Source: Acidobacteriota bacterium (lineage in GTDB: Bacteria; Acidobacteriota; Terriglobia; Acidiferrales; UBA7541). Taken from it: 48,495 nucleotides of DNA. Position numbers and translations under genes: made by a program. Positions within the stretch are counted from its first letter, which is position 1, and every line of letters starts with the position of its first letter. Shown here in pieces: positions 25,951 through 34,908 of this stretch. The notes under the pieces were generated by a model that saw only the letters and a list, made by a program, of their open reading frames with translations, had not been told where the DNA came from and searched no databases. The stretch lies in NCBI GenBank assembly GCA_003224235.1, contig QHYU01000142.1, positions 1 to 48,495 on the forward strand, written 5' to 3'.

Positions 25951-27129
25951 TTAGGCTTTCTCGACTGCAGAAGAAGAGTTCAGAAGCGAAGCAAGTAGGG
26001 TGCCCACTTGCCTTGCCCGAGAATCCCAGGTTCCGTCCCGGACAACATTCTGGCGAAGCTGACGGTCTGCTGAACCATCATGCTGCAGAGCATCCGCGAC
26101 CGCGGCGATGAATTCTTCGGTGGAACGATAAACTCGAACACCCGGAGTTCTCAGGTATTCATACAGCGGAGAAATGACCACCGGCTTCCCGGTGGCTAGA
26201 TATTCGCGCACTTTGATTGCGCTGCCGTAGCTGGTGAACTCATGGTTCTGCCGCCATGGCAGAACGCAGACATCGATCGCCCGCAGATAGCGTGGGAGCT
26301 CGGCGTAGGGTTTTGGTCCGAGGAAATGCACATTCGGAGCTGAGATCTGGACGAGATTGGATTTGGTTCCAATGAACACCCAGTGCCAGTCCGGCCGGCT
26401 TCTCGCGACCTCCTCAATGAGCGGCACGTCCATCACGTAATCAATCCAGCCGACATAGCCCAGGATCGGCCGGGGAATTTGGGCGATATCGCGGGCCGGC
26501 TCGGTCGCCTCGGTTGCAAAGTGGTCGAAATCCACCCCCTGCTCAAGAAAAAAGCGGTTGGGAGCATCGGACTCTTCGTAGAGTTTGCGGCCGGAATAGA
26601 ACACGACGCTCGCTTTTTGCTTCAGCCGTCGGTTCATCTCCTGTATCACCCGGCGGGAGACGGTGCTGTCCTCTTGGGCCTCGTATTTATCAGTGATTTG
26701 ATAGACCACGAGTTTTGTATCCAGCCGATCAACCAAGTCGGCAGCGAAAGGAATGGCAATCCAGAGCACAGGCTTGTGCATGCCACAGAGCGCCATCACC
26801 AATCGTATTTGAGCAATCAGAAGCAGACGATTCAAGAAACGAGCCACACGTGAATTGTAAAAAGGGAAGGAGAGCGGGGTTAGCACGTACAGGCCTTCTG
26901 GAACTTTGCGGAGCCACCGTAAGTAACTTTTTAGTTTCCGCTGAAACTTCAACAAGAAATCGGCATTCGAAATTGCCGGCAAGCCCATCCCTAGAGAGTT
27001 CACGAATAGCACCCGGTTTTGAGTTGCCAGTCGCTTGAAGATGTGATTTTTGGAGTGCGGGTGGTGATACCACCAGTCTTCGCCCGCGAAACAAATGATG
27101 GATTCTCCGGAAAGGCCGTAGTCTTTCAT
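25951..27129 (-). CDS. Glycosyltransferase, GT4-like (TuaH-like)
   Basis: The 392-residue cytoplasmic enzyme starts at ATG 27129, four bases after the stop of the heparinase-like gene; an upstream in-frame extension would overlap that gene. Features are the N-terminal WWYHHPHSKNHIFKRLA and NRVLFVNSLGMGLP, the interdomain ILGYVGWIDYVMDVPLIEEV, HWVFIGTKSN, and the nucleotide-sugar-binding C-terminal region RYLRAIDVCVLPWR followed by GSAIKVREYLATGKPVV with the Glu expected of GT-B enzymes. It probably adds one sugar to the lipid-linked repeat unit. Donor and acceptor cannot be deduced. Confidence 0.88.
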   Translation of the reverse strand: MKDYGLSGESIICFAGEDWWYHHPHSKNHIFKRLATQNRVLFVNSLGMGLPAISNADFLLKFQRKLKSYLRWLRKVPEGLYVLTPLSFPFYNSRVARFLNRLLLIAQIRLVMALCGMHKPVLWIAIPFAADLVDRLDTKLVVYQITDKYEAQEDSTVSRRVIQEMNRRLKQKASVVFYSGRKLYEESDAPNRFFLEQGVDFDHFATEATEPARDIAQIPRPILGYVGWIDYVMDVPLIEEVARSRPDWHWVFIGTKSNLVQISAPNVHFLGPKPYAELPRYLRAIDVCVLPWRQNHEFTSYGSAIKVREYLATGKPVVISPLYEYLRTPGVRVYRSTEEFIAAVADALQHDGSADRQLRQNVVRDGTWDSRARQVGTLLASLLNSSSAVEKA

Positions 27130-27133
27130 CCGC

Positions 27134-29089
27134 CTAGTTCTCCCACCAGATCCGAGTTTGCAGAGAGAAGGGCAGTGAGGCATCTGCCGCTACGCAAATT
27201 CTCCGTGTCAATCGTGTCGTTCCGTAAGCCGTTGAGATTTCGGTCGGTTCCTCCCAGGCGCGCAAAGTGACCGGGGCGCTTAGTCGAAATTCCACGGAGC
27301 GAATCCCTTGAACACGGCACCAAATCTGCCTTTCCTTTTCCTCCAAGGATTCGCATTTCCAGATCGGCCCCAGATGATAATGGGCCTGAAATCGATGTCG
27401 CCCAATGCCGGTGAACAAGTCATTGATCCGGACGAAGCCCGATGGCTCCAGCAGGAGCGTCCGAGTGTGCAGAACGCCGATCCTTCTATACCCGTGATGC
27501 GACGCCTCGAGCAGTAGACAACCATCCTCTTCCCGAGATTCAATAGACGTGACTTCTGCCTCGTTCCCAAGGCAGAACAGTGTCTGCTTGCCTGAGTCAA
27601 TTCGATTTTGCTCCTGCCCGTCTACTAGGACGGTATTGTGTGCCGCAGTGGCCCGAAAGCGATTCCGTGTGGCGGCTTCGCGCGTGTAGAAAGCAGTCCC
27701 CGAATCACAGAGGAGTTCTTCTCTGTCGATGCGGAGGATCAGACTCAGCTTGTCGTTGTGCGTGTGGCTGCCCTTACCTTTTAGCCCATTCGGAATCGCA
27801 AGGAAGAGCACTTCGGTTTCCCTCTGGCGAGCAATCGCGATGCCGGACTGCGGGAAAACCACAGCGCCAGGGCAATTCGAGTTAGGCCCGGAGCGGTGTC
27901 GCTGGAGGCTCCTGATTGGTCGTAGTCCGTACCAAGCGGTGTCCTCCGACCGCCTGTCAGACGCCTCTCCGAGCAGTGCCGCAACGAGCCCCAAGAGGTT
28001 TGAAATCGTCAGGGAATGCCTACGGGAAGCGCATAGTAGCTGTTCGACATCGTCGAGTAGGAGCTCCACTCTCCCATCGTCCACGTCGCCGATGTGAGGG
28101 ATTCGGCCTTCCACGTCAGCCAGTTCTTCCATCATCTGGTACATACGCCGGAGTCGGGCTAGCAAACTGGGTTTAGGGATGATTCCGGCAACCTGCATGA
28201 GGCGGAGCGCGACGGCGAACACTTGTGCCACGAAGACCTGGTAGCCGGTCGAGGCTTCGCAATCGCCTCCGTCCTCGTACACCTGGCGCAGGATCTCCTG
28301 CTCAATTTGGCTTCCATACTGATGGCGCTTGGCTGTCATGCCCTCGCCATCAAGGAACATCGATAGGCAAAACAAGCCGAGCAGATTACTCAGATAATGA
28401 TTACTCCGAACGATATGCGAGAACTCGATGTGGGATTCGATGAAAAGGAGATGATGCCAGAGCGAAAGCGTGACCTCTTGCAACCAATCCATCTCTTCGG
28501 TCCGAAACGGCCAAAGCAACTCCAACAGCAGGCAGATGCTGATCGAGCGAAGCGCCGCCTCCATCGCAATGGTCCAATTCACCCCGAATCCGACAGGCTG
28601 TTCCCTGATCCAATTGGAGAGAAGTTCCTTGGCCGCTTGGCGATAGCGTCTGTCTCCGCTCAACTTCCAGGCTTTTCCGAGCACCGGTAGAAACTGGAGG
28701 CGGGACAGTTCCCACGGAACTTTCACGTCCGAGCCATCGTGACGGACAACCGCAAGCGAACTGCTGGGCTGCTGCGGCCAGCCCTTGCCAGAGACAAAGT
28801 CCAGATTCCAAGGTGGCGGAAAACCTAGGGGCAGCGGGCCGTAGCCGAGAAAAGAGAACTTGCCTTCGCAGACTAACTCGGCATAGCAAAGAAGCGTGCG
28901 CCTAGCGGCTACTGGATACTGCTCCACAGAAGGGTGGTAGTAACCTACCGGGCAATATCGAACAGGGCAGATCCGCCTGAGAGCTGCGAGGAAGCGCAGG
29001 CGCTTCCAGCGCCGAGTGGTCCTCCAGAGCGCCTCACGCGCAAGCATCAGGGGCGATACCCCGGTCAAGACGGACCTAACGGGTCTCAT
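27134..29089 (-). CDS. Heparinase II/III-family (alginate-lyase-like) protein
   Basis: The 651-residue protein starts at ATG 29089. Its first half is an alpha/alpha-barrel type region (LSRLQFLPVLGKAWKLSGD, ELLSNWI, NWTIAMEAALRSISI, SNHYLSNLLGL), and the second half a heparinase II/III beta domain with GSHTHNDKLSLILRIDREE followed by LLCDSG, and RFRATAAHNTVLVDGQEQ. Enzymes of this group split uronic-acid polysaccharides by beta-elimination. There is no signal peptide, so it appears cytoplasmic or leaves with help. This protein and the bi-domain oxidoreductase form a recurrent pair in exopolysaccharide loci; the role is not settled (trimming of polymer or modification of repeat units). Confidence 0.88.
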   Translation of the reverse strand: MRPVRSVLTGVSPLMLAREALWRTTRRWKRLRFLAALRRICPVRYCPVGYYHPSVEQYPVAARRTLLCYAELVCEGKFSFLGYGPLPLGFPPPWNLDFVSGKGWPQQPSSSLAVVRHDGSDVKVPWELSRLQFLPVLGKAWKLSGDRRYRQAAKELLSNWIREQPVGFGVNWTIAMEAALRSISICLLLELLWPFRTEEMDWLQEVTLSLWHHLLFIESHIEFSHIVRSNHYLSNLLGLFCLSMFLDGEGMTAKRHQYGSQIEQEILRQVYEDGGDCEASTGYQVFVAQVFAVALRLMQVAGIIPKPSLLARLRRMYQMMEELADVEGRIPHIGDVDDGRVELLLDDVEQLLCASRRHSLTISNLLGLVAALLGEASDRRSEDTAWYGLRPIRSLQRHRSGPNSNCPGAVVFPQSGIAIARQRETEVLFLAIPNGLKGKGSHTHNDKLSLILRIDREELLCDSGTAFYTREAATRNRFRATAAHNTVLVDGQEQNRIDSGKQTLFCLGNEAEVTSIESREEDGCLLLEASHHGYRRIGVLHTRTLLLEPSGFVRINDLFTGIGRHRFQAHYHLGPIWKCESLEEKERQIWCRVQGIRSVEFRLSAPVTLRAWEEPTEISTAYGTTRLTRRICVAADASLPFSLQTRIWWEN

Positions 29090-29096
29090 CTTTTTC

Positions 29097-30449
29097 TCAC
29101 TGGTCAGTTTCTGTCGCTGGCAGGGCGACCGCCAATTCTTGACGACGCAGGATCCACAGAATCAGCATAGCCATCAGGGAGTAGCAAGCCGAAGACACCA
29201 CGGAAGCGCCGGCAATACCGAATTTCGGAATAGCCCAGAAGTTGACGCCGATGTTCAAAGCACAGGCAATGAACCAGGCCACGATCACGGATCGCGGGAA
29301 TCCCAGGCTGTTCAGGTACTGCACAATTACAGTCTCAATGCCTAGGAAAAACACCCCCGGCATGAGCAGCACAAAAGCTGTAGCTGCCGGCTGAAAAGCG
29401 TTGCCGAACAGAAGGTGGATGATCGGGTGCGCTAGTAGCGCCGCCAGAAGCACGACGGGGAGGAGCAGCACCGCGGTGCCCAAGGCTACCTTGTTCGCCC
29501 ACCGGAGGACGTCCTTCCCTGCGGGCATGGCCGAGAGCTTGGGGAACAAGACCGTGGCTATAGCCGCGGGCAGAAGCAGGATGTAGTCAGCCATGCTTCC
29601 TGCGACCGCGTAGTAGCCAGCTTGCTCGGCTCCCATCATGTACTTCACCATCAGCAAATCCGCCCGCAGCACTAGGAAGGCGAGAAAGGCGACCAGATAA
29701 GCCTTCGCACCGAGGCCAAGACTTTGACGAAAGAGCAAAAGCGAAGGAAGAGGGGCTACTGAAGTGAACTTTCGAAGCTCAGACACGGCGAGTACCGTGC
29801 AGGCCACCTGGGCGAGGACAGAGGCGACGAAGAGGGATTCGGCGCTTACCGCCTGCATCGCCATAACCGCAAGGATTATAAGCAAGTTGAGAATCCGTTT
29901 CGCCAGCTCGATCCCGTTGTAAGCTCGCACCCGCTGGATTCCCACGAGTAGGTTAACAGTGAGCAGATAGGCCAATCCGATCGGGATCCACGCTAGGCCC
30001 AGGGCAAGCAGCTTCCCGTGAACAGGGGCAAGGTTTGGCCAAAGCGAAAAAGCGAGCCCTGCGCCTGCAGCGCCCAAGCTGCCCAGACCCAGGCTCACCA
30101 CTAAGCTATTGCCAAGAAGACTTGGGAGCAGGTGCGGGCGCTTGGCCGCGTAATAGTTGTTTGAAGCGTGAAGGCCCAGGTTACCTGATTGGACCCCTAG
30201 CACACCCACGGCCATTGCCACGGCGAATTGGCCGCGGCCCTCGGGACCAAGGACTCTCGCGATGACAGAGGTGGTGAAAACGCTAATCGCTACACCCGCG
30301 AGTTGACTGGCATAGGTCCCGGCCACCTGGCGGACGAAAACAAAGCGGGCTTTGCCACTGAACTCCCTGGCGACCACAGCGGAAAAGCGTTGGCTATCCA
30401 GAGTCATGGTTTGATTGGGAGAGTTTTCCGGCTGAATCCCCTGTGTCAT
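29097..30449 (-). CDS. Wzx-like polysaccharide flippase (MOP superfamily)
   Basis: The 450-residue protein has about 12 hydrophobic segments, beginning with VFVRQVAGTYASQLAGVAISVF and containing VIARVLGPEGRGQFAVAMAV, both typical of oligosaccharide flippases. It would move the lipid-linked repeat unit across the inner membrane. Start ATG 30449 overlaps the stop of the upstream methyltransferase gene by four bases (ATGA), so the two are translationally coupled. It agrees with the Wzy and Wzz genes upstream. Confidence 0.92.
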   Translation of the reverse strand: MTQGIQPENSPNQTMTLDSQRFSAVVAREFSGKARFVFVRQVAGTYASQLAGVAISVFTTSVIARVLGPEGRGQFAVAMAVGVLGVQSGNLGLHASNNYYAAKRPHLLPSLLGNSLVVSLGLGSLGAAGAGLAFSLWPNLAPVHGKLLALGLAWIPIGLAYLLTVNLLVGIQRVRAYNGIELAKRILNLLIILAVMAMQAVSAESLFVASVLAQVACTVLAVSELRKFTSVAPLPSLLLFRQSLGLGAKAYLVAFLAFLVLRADLLMVKYMMGAEQAGYYAVAGSMADYILLLPAAIATVLFPKLSAMPAGKDVLRWANKVALGTAVLLLPVVLLAALLAHPIIHLLFGNAFQPAATAFVLLMPGVFFLGIETVIVQYLNSLGFPRSVIVAWFIACALNIGVNFWAIPKFGIAGASVVSSACYSLMAMLILWILRRQELAVALPATETDQ

Positions 30450-31228
30450 TGCGAGGCGATCGCGAGGTCGCGCTTCAGGCCAAAGTACCAGCCGCTGGCG
30501 AGCGCGAGCGGTAGCTTATCTGTGATCCGCGCGTTCCACCGGATGAAGCGAGGATAACGCGCCAACGTTACTCCGATAATTGGCCCGGACAGCAAGCTCG
30601 CAGCCTCCTGCCGAAAGATCCGGAGAGAGCATTGGGCAAATAATCTTTGCAGGCGACGCAAAGTGAAGAGCTGCACGTGTCCGTTGCCCTGATTATCTGT
30701 AGCGGAGACAAACTCGGTCGGGGGTTCAGCAAGCACATCGACCAGGCGCTGGAGCCGCAGCTTTCGGTAGATCCAAGAGTCGATTTCGAATTCGCCGAAG
30801 CCATTCGGAACCGTCACGATAGCGATTCCGTTTTCGTGCAGGCACCGGGTGCTCGCGGACAGCAAAGCGCGTGGATGCGTAACGTGTTCCAAGACCTCCG
30901 AAAGAATCACGGCATCGAAGGCCCCAGCCGCAATCGTTTCCACACGCCCACACACGAATTGGGCGTTCGGGATGTGCTGTGCCAGATGAACGGCATGCTC
31001 AATCGAAGGTGCATGCGGGTCGACGCCCGTGATTCGAAAACCGTCGTGCGCGAGAGGAAGCGCCAGAAAGGAACCGTTGCCACAACCCACGTCGAGCACC
31101 CGCAAAGAGGAAGGCGGACGTCCTGGAAAGGCTTGGCCAAACGTGTTGCGGACGAATCGCAGACGTTTGCCGTAACCCCACTGATTTTCGGGCACTTCTT
31201 GCTCGGTTGCGGGAAAGAAAGCCATCAT
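30446..31228 (-). CDS. SAM-dependent methyltransferase (class I)
   Basis: The 260-residue protein has motif I LRVLDVGCGNGSFLALPLA (about residues 42-60), ITGVDPHAP as the acidic loop, and FDAVILSEVLEHV, the hallmarks of a Methyltransf_11/23-type fold. C-terminal residues 215-250 include a hydrophobic or amphipathic segment (LPLALASGWYFG). Start is ATG 31228 (a second ATG follows). It probably methylates a sugar of the repeat unit or a lipid carrier intermediate. Its stop overlaps the flippase start. Confidence 0.9.
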   Translation of the reverse strand: MMAFFPATEQEVPENQWGYGKRLRFVRNTFGQAFPGRPPSSLRVLDVGCGNGSFLALPLAHDGFRITGVDPHAPSIEHAVHLAQHIPNAQFVCGRVETIAAGAFDAVILSEVLEHVTHPRALLSASTRCLHENGIAIVTVPNGFGEFEIDSWIYRKLRLQRLVDVLAEPPTEFVSATDNQGNGHVQLFTLRRLQRLFAQCSLRIFRQEAASLLSGPIIGVTLARYPRFIRWNARITDKLPLALASGWYFGLKRDLAIASQ

Positions 31229-31334
31229 TTTCTCGATCGCCGGATTTTAGGTTCTGCACGTGGGAAGGACGTCGGAGAAAACCAGTTGCTGCGCTCAGGG
31301 CTCTGCAGGCGCGATGTAATTGCGGCTGGCGGCA

Positions 31335-32012
31335 CTAGGAGACTGGTTTGCTTCCCTTGGCCCCAAGAAACCACCCGATGAACTGGCCCAGTTTCTGGTT
31401 GTGATAACACTCGTATTTCTTGATCGTAAGTCGTATTGGAGCGAAGATTGCCCGGAGCTTTCTCACGGTATAGAGTTCGATATGTACCGGCGCTGTGCTG
31501 TTCTCGATCCACAGCCTCCATTTGAGTCCGTGCTTCAGCATCAGAATCAACGGCACATGGGACCACCGGTTATAGACGAGCACATTGAAACGTCCCCCGG
31601 GGCGAAGCACTCGCAGAATCTCTTGAACCATCTCCCGTGGCTTATCTAGGTGATGCAAGACGCCGCACGAATAGACGTAGTCGAAGCTCTCGCTTGCAAA
31701 CGGAATTCTTGTTCCGTCGGCGTAAATAATGTGTGCGAGTCCCATTAGTCGCTGGCGAGCCAGCACCACGTGAGCCGGTGTGACGTCGATTCCATAAGCC
31801 TTGGCGCCGTGCTTGGCAAATTGCAGTACATCGCATCCCGATCCACACCCCACCTCGAGCACGCGCCGACCTTGATGATAACGGAACTCAGCGGCTTCGT
31901 AGAGCCATGGGTAACGCGAATAACGCTCCTGTTCAGACAGATAGAGCGGCGATTCATTCCAATGAGCGACTGCCAGTTGAGTCGCTGATGTAGAAGATAG
32001 AACATTCATCAT
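31335..32012 (-). CDS. SAM-dependent methyltransferase (class I)
   Basis: The 225-residue protein has RRVLEVGCGSGCDVLQFAK (about 49-67), AYGIDVTPAH, IPFASESFDYVYSCGVLHHL and LRPGGRFNVLVY, in the order of a UbiE/Methyltransf_11 enzyme. Starts at ATG 32012 or 32009. It is not closely similar to the methyltransferases on either side, so these are not simple duplicates. The 106-bp gap before the next methyltransferase (31229-31334) holds nothing supported. Substrate unknown; a sugar in the repeat unit is likely. Confidence 0.9.
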   Translation of the reverse strand: MMNVLSSTSATQLAVAHWNESPLYLSEQERYSRYPWLYEAAEFRYHQGRRVLEVGCGSGCDVLQFAKHGAKAYGIDVTPAHVVLARQRLMGLAHIIYADGTRIPFASESFDYVYSCGVLHHLDKPREMVQEILRVLRPGGRFNVLVYNRWSHVPLILMLKHGLKWRLWIENSTAPVHIELYTVRKLRAIFAPIRLTIKKYECYHNQKLGQFIGWFLGAKGSKPVS

Positions 32013-32070
32013 TTCGTGCTCGATGGGCAGAAGTTGAGACTCATTCTTTATGATCCTGAGATCTCTGGCG

Positions 32071-32172
32071 TTAAGCGAGCCTCAAGGAGTGGGCCGATCC
32101 TGTAGCCCGGCATAGCACCGGCTCCGCGTTCCGCGGCCACGTATGCTGTGGAATCAAGTCTGCCGGTCGGTC
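32071..32172 (-). pseudogene. Remnant of a GT4 glycosyltransferase 3' end
   Basis: The minus strand here reads IPQHTWPRNAEPVLCRA, which parallels ARHTWRQNAERVLSRS near the end of the glycosyltransferase encoded at 33105-34898. DNA agreement is high: CATACGTGG, GAACGCGGAGC and GTGCT occur in the same spacing at both places. There is no start or upstream part. It is therefore the leftover tail of a second copy of that gene, between two methyltransferase genes. Confidence 0.7.
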
Positions 32173-32174
32173 GC

Positions 32175-33089
32175 TCATTTGGTGAGTTCGCATACTAGGC
32201 GGTGTACGAAGCATTCGTTGAGCAAGGGGATCCATCGGAGTGGGTGGAAAAAGAAGGCGTAATATCTCATTTTCCACGCTTTCCACTTGCTGTTCATCGG
32301 CGAGAAAAGAGGCGCGCAAACAATTTTCTTTTGAGAGAAACGGGATGCTTTCACCATCCGGCGCCAACTGTGGATCGTGACCCCGTTGAGGGTCCACAGA
32401 CGGTCCGTCGGACGGAGTGGACTTGGACGATACCCGTCGGCACGTTCCGACAGGACGAACTCCGCCGCTTGCATCAGAGTTTTCGGCCGAAAAAGCAGAT
32501 TGGCGTAGGGCATCTTTGAAACGAAGCCATCGAAGTGCGAGCTGGTGGGATGATAAAAGGGAGGGAACACTGCATAGAGGGTTCCACGCGGCGCTAGGAC
32601 GCGCCGGCATTCGGCAAGCACCGCTTCCAGTTTTTCCACATGCTCGAAGACATCGTAGGAACAAATGATGTCGAATGAATTGTCTGTAAAGGGAAGCAGT
32701 TCGCCAATTCCCACGAGAAAAGATACGTCTGCGGAACGGGACTGAGCAAATTGGTTTCCTTCCTCGGTGGGTGGCAGACTGATCTCGAGGCCGACCACAT
32801 GCTTTGCACCTAGTTCTTTATAGCGAACCGTTCGTCCACCGTAGCCCGCCCCCAGGTCCAGGACACGCTTACCCCGCATGGCAATCCTGTTACCGAACCA
32901 CTTGAGGAAACCTCCCTGCAACTCATCAGCGTACTCTTCCCGTGCGCGTCCAAGCGTAGCCGGCGCGGTGTAGTACGCCGGAGGATGAGCGGGCCAGAGC
33001 GACAAATATGCTCGCGCAAGTTTTGCCGCCAGATGGAGCTCCTGTGCTCCGGTCAACGATTCTTTTTCAAGCGGAAGCGAACTGGGCAT
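32175..33089 (-). CDS. SAM-dependent methyltransferase (class I)
   Basis: The 304-residue protein starts at ATG 33089 (a GTG one codon before is possible), 15 bp after the glycosyltransferase stop. Motifs are KRVLDLGAGYGGRTVRYKE (about 73-91), HVVGLEISLP, LLPFTDNSFDIICSYDVFEHV and LAPRGTLYAVFPPFYHPTS. The long C-terminal part (about 195-304) with many aromatic and basic residues may bind the acceptor. Probable role: methylation of a glycan intermediate. Confidence 0.9.
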   Translation of the reverse strand: MPSSLPLEKESLTGAQELHLAAKLARAYLSLWPAHPPAYYTAPATLGRAREEYADELQGGFLKWFGNRIAMRGKRVLDLGAGYGGRTVRYKELGAKHVVGLEISLPPTEEGNQFAQSRSADVSFLVGIGELLPFTDNSFDIICSYDVFEHVEKLEAVLAECRRVLAPRGTLYAVFPPFYHPTSSHFDGFVSKMPYANLLFRPKTLMQAAEFVLSERADGYRPSPLRPTDRLWTLNGVTIHSWRRMVKASRFSQKKIVCAPLFSPMNSKWKAWKMRYYAFFFHPLRWIPLLNECFVHRLVCELTK

Positions 33090-33104
33090 CACTGGTCGAT
33101 CTTT

Positions 33105-34898
33105 TCAGGCCTTCCTCGTTTCGGCTTTCGACCCAGCAGGGGCGAAGTTGCGGACAGGGGAACATTTCGACCGGCTGAGCACGCGCTCCGCGTTCTGGCG
33201 CCACGTATGCCGCGCCAGGGCAGCGGCCCGTGCATTTCGACCCAAACGGCGACGCAAATCCGGATCTTGTGCTAGCAGCTCGATGGCCGAAGCAAGTTCG
33301 GCTGGATTTCCCGGCGGAACGAGCCAGGCAGTCTCTCCGTGCTCGAGAACTTGAGCAAGCTGGTCCAGGTTGCTTGCGATGATCCCCTTCGACATGGCCA
33401 TGTACTCGAATAGCTTGGTGGGGGATCCGAAGAACGGGCGGCCGTCTGATAGGGGCAGATGCGGTGACACCACGATATCCGAAGCATCCAAATAGGAAGC
33501 CACCCGGTCATGAGGCACGAGCCCCGTAAAGACCACCGCGCCGGTTCTCTCTTGTTCTCTCAGCGCCTGGCGCATTTCGGCACGGAACGGCCCATCACCT
33601 ACGAGGAGAAACCGCAAGCGGAACTTCAGGGCGATTTGTTCCCGCTCGCCGAAGAGCCTCAAGATTGCTTCCTGAAGCACCGGGACGCCGTGCCAGTAGC
33701 TGAAAGTTCCTACGAAAGTGATTACCATGTCATCCGGAGCCATGCGAAGCTCCGCTCTTAACTCTCTGCCGCCGCAATTCGGCTGAAACCGGGCCGGATC
33801 TACGGCATTCGGATTCACGAGAATCCGATTCTCCGGCACACCACGGCGCAGCAGTTCATCGCGAAGTGGATCCGATACCACGACAATTAGGGAAGCACTT
33901 GCGAGCGAAAATTCTTCACACAGGCGAAGCCAACCGGCAAACCGGGAGGGGTCCCAGTGCTTCGCCATCCAGATCTCCGAACCGTTGTATTCGAGAATCA
34001 GCGGAATCCGCATCCAGTGGGAGAGTAGCGCTCCGGCCACAACGAACCGTCCGTGCCGCTGGTAGAAGGTCCGGACGCGGCGAACAGCGAGGCACCTGCG
34101 GACTTGGGCGGCAAACCTGAGGTTGTACGCGAGCATGGCAGCTTCCCAAAACAGAAAAAACTGTCGAGTCGAGGGAATCACGTCGGACGAGAATTCCTGA
34201 ATAGGAAGCGGGCCCCCGGAGAACACTTCGCAGCGCACGTCTTGCTCGACCAGCCCTCCCAGGAATCCTCGGATATGACTCATAGCCCCGCCTGGTCCGG
34301 GACGATGCCATGGATAGGGGTAAAGGTATGCGACATCCAAGTCAAAATTTTCCGCTGCTGGACGGCTCATAGGTCTCGGCTTGGCCCAACACCCCAACTG
34401 GAGAAGAATCCAGCTCAGCGCGAACGTCATGCCATCGGCGAGTGCTGCAAAAACCGTTTTGGGGAACAAGCGCAGCCAATCGAATCGGCGAAAACGCTGG
34501 AGGCGCCCGCTGCTCTCCGCGAAGGCGGTTTCTCGGCAATGATGCAATAGCCCGGACCACGCCAACAGGAGCGGTTCGTGCAGGTCGCCCAGAGACTGAA
34601 AGAAAAATACAAGTGCCTCCCCCCGCAAGTCACGGAGCGCTCGCACTTGGCCCTTCCACCCGCCTTCGCGCAGCTTGCGATGGGAAAGCAATACGATCTT
34701 GTAATTGGCGTAATGATATCGGACGACCTCCATGGCTTGATCAGCCGTGCCGGTCCATACTACGAGGAACACGGTCGGAGGATTCTCACCGTGGTCCCTG
34801 CTGCTGAAGGGCTTGGCCTGGGATGGAGGTGCTGGCTCGTCCGTGCTGTCATTAAAACGAGCATCGGCCGATCCATTGGCTGCATCACATTTCCGCAT
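33105..34898 (-). CDS. Glycosyltransferase (GT4) with a long N-terminal extension
   Basis: I choose ATG 34898, ten bases after the preceding stop (a TTG at 34955 would overlap it); 597 residues. The C-terminal about 390 residues are a GT-B glycosyltransferase: YLYPYPWHRPGPGGAMSHIR, IPLILEYNGSEIWMAKHWDP, RILVNPNAVDPARFQPN, ITFVGTFSYWHGVPVLQEAI, and the donor-binding FGSPTKLFEYMAMSKGIIAS. The first about 190 residues are an extra domain with TVFLVVWTGTADQAMEVVRY and a membrane-like segment (FALSWILLQLG), absent from ordinary GT4 enzymes of about 380-400 residues. The enzyme should extend the lipid-linked repeat unit; the extension may tether it to the membrane. Confidence 0.88.
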   Translation of the reverse strand: MRKCDAANGSADARFNDSTDEPAPPSQAKPFSSRDHGENPPTVFLVVWTGTADQAMEVVRYHYANYKIVLLSHRKLREGGWKGQVRALRDLRGEALVFFFQSLGDLHEPLLLAWSGLLHHCRETAFAESSGRLQRFRRFDWLRLFPKTVFAALADGMTFALSWILLQLGCWAKPRPMSRPAAENFDLDVAYLYPYPWHRPGPGGAMSHIRGFLGGLVEQDVRCEVFSGGPLPIQEFSSDVIPSTRQFFLFWEAAMLAYNLRFAAQVRRCLAVRRVRTFYQRHGRFVVAGALLSHWMRIPLILEYNGSEIWMAKHWDPSRFAGWLRLCEEFSLASASLIVVVSDPLRDELLRRGVPENRILVNPNAVDPARFQPNCGGRELRAELRMAPDDMVITFVGTFSYWHGVPVLQEAILRLFGEREQIALKFRLRFLLVGDGPFRAEMRQALREQERTGAVVFTGLVPHDRVASYLDASDIVVSPHLPLSDGRPFFGSPTKLFEYMAMSKGIIASNLDQLAQVLEHGETAWLVPPGNPAELASAIELLAQDPDLRRRLGRNARAAALARHTWRQNAERVLSRSKCSPVRNFAPAGSKAETRKA

Positions 34899-34908
34899 GG
34901 TTGAAAAT

